DNA of 9,082 nt, taken from assembly GCA_002362735.1 (NCBI GenBank), contig DEUU01000227.1, positions 1 through 9,082 on the forward strand, read 5' to 3'. Both the position numbers and the translations under genes were made by a program. Under the pieces are notes generated by a model. That model made no database searches. It was not told the origin of the DNA and worked only from the letters and a program-made list of their open reading frames with translations. Positions 6,260 to 9,082 of the stretch are shown here, in pieces. Positions within the stretch are counted from its first letter, which is position 1; every line of letters starts with the position of its first letter. The stretch comes from Dehalococcoidia bacterium UBA3254. GTDB taxonomy: Bacteria > Chloroflexota > Dehalococcoidia > Dehalococcoidales > UBA3254.

Positions 6260-8740
6260 TCACCCCAGCTTCTGTTCTGTCCTGGCAATAATATAGTCCT
6301 GAATATCCTTGCGCAGCTGGATGAAAGGAGCGACGTATCCGGCAACTCTGACAAGTAAATCAGAATGTCTCTCGGGATGCTTCTGAGCGTCTCTCAAAGT
6401 TTTGCCGTTAACAATATTCAATTGCACGTGCTGTAAACCAAGCCTGTGCCAGGCATCCAGGTATTGGAAAAGCAAGCCGAACCCCTTTTCACCTTCTATT
6501 GCTTCCGGGGCAAGCTTTTGATTTAACAGAGTTCCATTATACAATCTGTGATTAAGTTTAGAGCAAGTTTTAAGAACCGCGGTGGGTCCCTTTTTATCCA
6601 TTCCGTACCAGGGAGATAATCCGGCATCCGCTAAACCTTCTCCAGCGCTCCTGCCATTCGGCAATGCACCAGTCTTCATTCCCTGTGACCACCAGTTAGC
6701 CACTGCCCCAAACTGTATCCTGGGAGTGACCCCATAGCAGCTTTTAATCTTGGCTACTTCTTCACCTATTAGTTCGAAACCATCCTGCTTAACTACCATG
6801 TCGGCATAGTCATCATCGTTTCCCCACTTGGGTGCCTTGAGGAAGTCCTGCTGCATCTCTTCATAGCCTTCCCAGTTTTGTCTGAGGGCGTTAAGGACTT
6901 CTTTCATCGTATACTTCTTTTCATCGAAGACCAGCTTCTTAAGGGCAACCAAACTGTCACCTGCATCTACTGTACCGCTGGGACAGACAATGGATTGTTC
7001 TCCTTCACGGTCAACCGCCAGTGAAGACAATGAAGATACGGAGAGTGGTTGTAAATACTTTTCCCTGTGGTATCGCGATATACTTAACAGCCTTTGCCCA
7101 ATTCCTACGGCATATCCTATCTGCTTCCGAAAAGCCTCTACAACTTCTTTATACGAGCCAAATTGCTCTGCGTTACCCGTAGATGGACCAAGACGGATGC
7201 CCTGAACACCCTGAGGCAGCTTCGACCCGGCCCTTATAGCGTGTCCCGGGTATATCTCCACTCCGTCGTTTAAGGCTAGTTCCAGACACTTGGCAGGAAA
7301 TAAATTGGCGGTAACGGCTCTTGAAGCTAATCCCACCCCTATAGCAAGCCCTGCATTGCAGCACCCCTGTACAGCCCAGTTTCTAGCCTCTTCAAGCGAA
7401 AGACCATAACCCATCAAATTTTCTATTTGAACTTCGTCATTTACGAATGAAGGTAGGGGCAGCCCTGAACTTAGACATTGCCAGCTTAGATATTTAACTC
7501 CCGCCGGCATATTCTCCCGATAGCGCAGAACCAGGCTGGGAAGTGCAACTCTTGCCATAAGACAGGATGATAAAACAGCTTCAGTTAGGGCATTGCATGC
7601 ATCACTGCCATCTGATTTTACCCCACCAATTGTCACGGTGATAATACTTCCCACCCCTTGAACTTGTTCCATCAAGGCCTTTGGTATCAGTCTCCCCAGT
7701 TCACTGAATTTCAAACGGAAGAGGGCCAGCAATTCCACTGCTTCCTCCTCGCTTAAAACCTTGCTCTGAAGGACATCGTGCTCATAATACGGCCAGTGGA
7801 GCTGGTCGATTCGGGTTACAATACCGCCCTCTTTGTTAGCTACGATAAAGTAGTCAACCAGAACCAGAAACCACTGGAACTGCAAAGATTCCCACAAATG
7901 TTCCGGTGGGTTTGCGGGAACTTTGTTACACACTTCAGCAATCTTTTTCAATTCATCTTTTCGGTGTGCATCAGTTTCATGCTCAGCCATAAAACTTGCC
8001 AATTCGGCATAGCGTAGAGCCCAGTTGATCATTGCCCGACAGGCAATAATCATGGCTTCCCACTCATGGAACTTTTCGAGGGCTTCCACGTATTCCGGCC
8101 CGTATTTCGGCACCCTCTTTTTCTCCGCCTCCATCTTGCCTTCGATTATCTTAATGATTCCGTTCAGACCATGCTTTAAGATAAACTCAAAATCTATGAC
8201 GCCACCCGACATATCTCTGACCAGAGGATTGGGCGACGTGGTACAATTAGCCACAATATGACTTAACAGTGCCTTACCCTCGCCTGTCTTCAATACAGGA
8301 TCGCCTTCAATATAGTTCCTGAGACATCTGTCCTGCCAGTATTCGATCACCTTCCGTATTTCTTTCCGATCTCCAACGTCGACATATTTTCTAGACTCAG
8401 GAGTGAGAGCGTCTTTAAAAGCGTCTAAACCTGTCTCAGGACAGCAAGTGACTCTATTAGGTGCAGAGGCATCATAACCTACAATCAATTCGCTATCTTT
8501 AATAAAGATAGTCATGTTTGCCAGCGTATATTCCATAGCTTTCGCTGCCCGGATAACTGGCGGCTCAGATTCAGTTCTGCGGTAAGATTCAGTAATAAGC
8601 CGGGCTCGCTCCACACAAAGTCTGACACCAGCCGGAAACCCCCCGCCGATGATACCTTTAAGAAAGAGCTTTTTCTTAAGGTTCTCCACTCTTTCGCTTT
8701 TTTGTGACTTCTTTTCAGCGGTAACCATCTTTACACTCAT
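6260..8740 (-). CDS. Glycyl radical enzyme of undetermined class (Cys-Cys-Asn active site)
   Basis: The 826-residue product is a full-length GRE. The C-terminal glycyl loop is RVAGYVAPF (798-806, radical G801), followed by IQDYIIARTEQ (813-823). The thiyl site is RNWAVQGCCNAG (453-464, C460/C461), and other family stretches include TVTIGG (368-373), LPSFVND (429-435) and GLNGIIKIIEG (191-201). Overall it resembles the glycerol/choline-lyase-like branch in length and layout, but the Cys-x-Glu of those eliminases is C460-C-N462. The histidine I expect in a GHxxPDY-type segment is replaced (SGGVIDFE, 178-185), and the eliminase Asp aligns near R474. A Cys pair also occurs in pyruvate formate-lyase, yet its carboxylate-binding Arg435 falls on T477 by matching the ANL motif, so PFL is unlikely. 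ATG 8740 has GAGAGG directly abutting it; ATG 8728 (residue 5) is an alternative. The activase lies downstream in the same operon. The reaction is unknown. Confidence 0.92.
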   Translation of the reverse strand: MSVKMVTAEKKSQKSERVENLKKKLFLKGIIGGGFPAGVRLCVERARLITESYRRTESEPPVIRAAKAMEYTLANMTIFIKDSELIVGYDASAPNRVTCCPETGLDAFKDALTPESRKYVDVGDRKEIRKVIEYWQDRCLRNYIEGDPVLKTGEGKALLSHIVANCTTSPNPLVRDMSGGVIDFEFILKHGLNGIIKIIEGKMEAEKKRVPKYGPEYVEALEKFHEWEAMIIACRAMINWALRYAELASFMAEHETDAHRKDELKKIAEVCNKVPANPPEHLWESLQFQWFLVLVDYFIVANKEGGIVTRIDQLHWPYYEHDVLQSKVLSEEEAVELLALFRLKFSELGRLIPKALMEQVQGVGSIITVTIGGVKSDGSDACNALTEAVLSSCLMARVALPSLVLRYRENMPAGVKYLSWQCLSSGLPLPSFVNDEVQIENLMGYGLSLEEARNWAVQGCCNAGLAIGVGLASRAVTANLFPAKCLELALNDGVEIYPGHAIRAGSKLPQGVQGIRLGPSTGNAEQFGSYKEVVEAFRKQIGYAVGIGQRLLSISRYHREKYLQPLSVSSLSSLAVDREGEQSIVCPSGTVDAGDSLVALKKLVFDEKKYTMKEVLNALRQNWEGYEEMQQDFLKAPKWGNDDDYADMVVKQDGFELIGEEVAKIKSCYGVTPRIQFGAVANWWSQGMKTGALPNGRSAGEGLADAGLSPWYGMDKKGPTAVLKTCSKLNHRLYNGTLLNQKLAPEAIEGEKGFGLLFQYLDAWHRLGLQHVQLNIVNGKTLRDAQKHPERHSDLLVRVAGYVAPFIQLRKDIQDYIIARTEQKLG

Positions 8741-8746
8741 CCTCTC
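8741..8746 (-). promoter_or_regulatory. GAGAGG Shine-Dalgarno that leaves the GRE start ambiguous
   Basis: GAGAGG touches the ATG at 8740 with no spacer and lies 12 bases before the in-frame ATG at 8728. Neither spacing is ideal, so initiation at the second Met (MVTAEKKSQK) is possible; the two forms differ by only four residues. Confidence 0.35.
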
Positions 8747-8751
8747 ATAAA

Positions 8752-8757
8752 ATTATA
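8752..8757 (-). promoter_or_regulatory. TATAAT hexamer, possible -10 box of the GRE operon
   Basis: A perfect TATAAT lies on the minus strand 11 bases before ATG 8740, but no recognisable -35 box is found 15-18 bases upstream. If used, the transcript would begin about five bases before that ATG, which would favour the start at 8728. In AT-rich DNA this may be chance. Confidence 0.22.
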
Positions 8758-9082
8758 GAAAAAGTATTCTAAGCATTTTTAGCTTCTCACCACGAGGTAT
8801 CTTCAACTTTTTTGAGTCTAAAACTACAATATTCCTTTATTTCATTGTCCGAAGACCGTACCGTTCCTTATATTTAATTGTCGCTGCCCTTATCTTACTA
8901 TGCTATAACAATTTCATGGTTAAATAAAACATGAGTCAGGAACGACTTGCTTCTTCAAAAAGCTCCGAACCTTTGACTGCCTCATTTCCTGATCTTAATG
9001 ATTCACCTCTTCTCTAATTTATTTTGCAGAGGCTAAATTCCGAGATTGATGAAGGCTGTTATTGCATCATATTAGGCAGCCA

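Larger units (their letters stand above)
8741..9082. other. 342-base non-coding region upstream of the GRE operon
   Basis: No credible gene is present. Only very short frames occur, such as an ATG-started frame of 22 codons on the minus strand around 8926-8994 without a good ribosome binding site. The region should contain the GRE operon promoter. I found no sigma-54 type GG/GC box and no riboswitch or T-box signature that I could recognise. A seven-base inverted repeat (8936-8942 with 8986-8992, TCAGGAA/TTCCTGA) is a possible operator half-site pair, but the 43-base separation makes it weak. Confidence 0.5.

Noticed and set aside
6077..6358. 93-codon plus-strand frame covering the small gene and GRE 3' end
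   Set aside because: It lies antisense to two genes with better ribosome binding sites and operon spacing, has no convincing upstream Shine-Dalgarno and no family resemblance.
6576..6589. ACCGCGGTGGGTCC, reminiscent of a T-box specifier-binding motif
   Set aside because: It does not match the T-box consensus on either strand and lies inside the GRE coding sequence.
6260..8740. Pyruvate formate-lyase, suggested by the Cys-Cys pair
   Set aside because: The pyruvate carboxylate-binding Arg position is Thr by motif matching, and the activase has a ferredoxin insertion that canonical PflA lacks.
8926..8994. 22-codon ATG frame on the minus strand upstream of the GRE
   Set aside because: It has no good ribosome binding site and no family resemblance, and a frame this short is expected by chance.
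8973..9001. TTGACT plus TAATGA spaced 17 bases on the plus strand as a promoter
   Set aside because: The -10 match is poor and no plus-strand gene is visible downstream within the window.
8741..9082. Sigma-54 promoter or riboswitch upstream of the GRE operon
   Set aside because: I scanned for TGGC-N-TGC type boxes and for known riboswitch cores by eye on the minus strand and found none.

Overview
The window looks like anaerobe DNA of mid G+C content. The main evidence is a glycyl radical enzyme (GRE) with its radical-SAM activase, an oxygen-sensitive pair, plus an iron-sulfur hydro-lyase of the aconitase superfamily. I cannot name the organism. The style would fit a fermentative, acetogenic or syntrophic Bacillota or Chloroflexota, but that is only an impression. 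No mobile element, tRNA, rRNA or CRISPR array is visible.

Layout: (a) 2-1905, plus strand: the last 26 codons of an unknown gene, then a LeuC/aconitase-like large subunit and a LeuD-like small subunit, tightly spaced as an operon. (b) 1906-2053: a convergent gap with a short perfect hairpin. (c) 2054-4859, minus strand: a benzoylformate-decarboxylase-like ThDP enzyme lies 28 bases downstream of a LarA-family (nickel-pincer racemase) gene. (d) 4860-5027: an AT-rich gap that could carry a promoter for (c). (e) 5028-8740, minus strand: in transcription order a GRE (826 aa), a 62-residue cysteine-free small protein and a GRE activase with an inserted ferredoxin domain. The 98-base gap before the activase holds overlapping inverted repeats that could form alternative RNA structures. 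(f) 8741-9082: a non-coding upstream region.

Working together (inference): each enzyme class handles carboxylates, 2-hydroxy acids or 2-oxo acids. Hydro-lyases act on malate-like acids, LarA-family enzymes epimerise 2-hydroxy acids, and BFD-like enzymes decarboxylate 2-oxo acids to aldehydes. GREs do difficult C-C, C-O, C-N or C-S chemistry. A catabolic island for an unusual carboxylic acid is therefore plausible, but no dehydrogenase, transporter or regulator is in view and the substrate cannot be named.

The most striking feature is how far the active sites have changed. The hydro-lyase keeps its cluster cysteines and core histidines but has lost the swivel-domain Ser-Ser-Arg motif (His-Asp-His instead) and several substrate-binding residues of the large subunit. 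The GRE keeps the glycyl motif but has Cys-Cys-Asn at the thiyl site instead of the Cys-x-Glu of diol-type eliminases, and it lacks the PFL arginine. Neither enzyme should carry its textbook name. Comparisons with family motifs were made from memory, without an alignment program.
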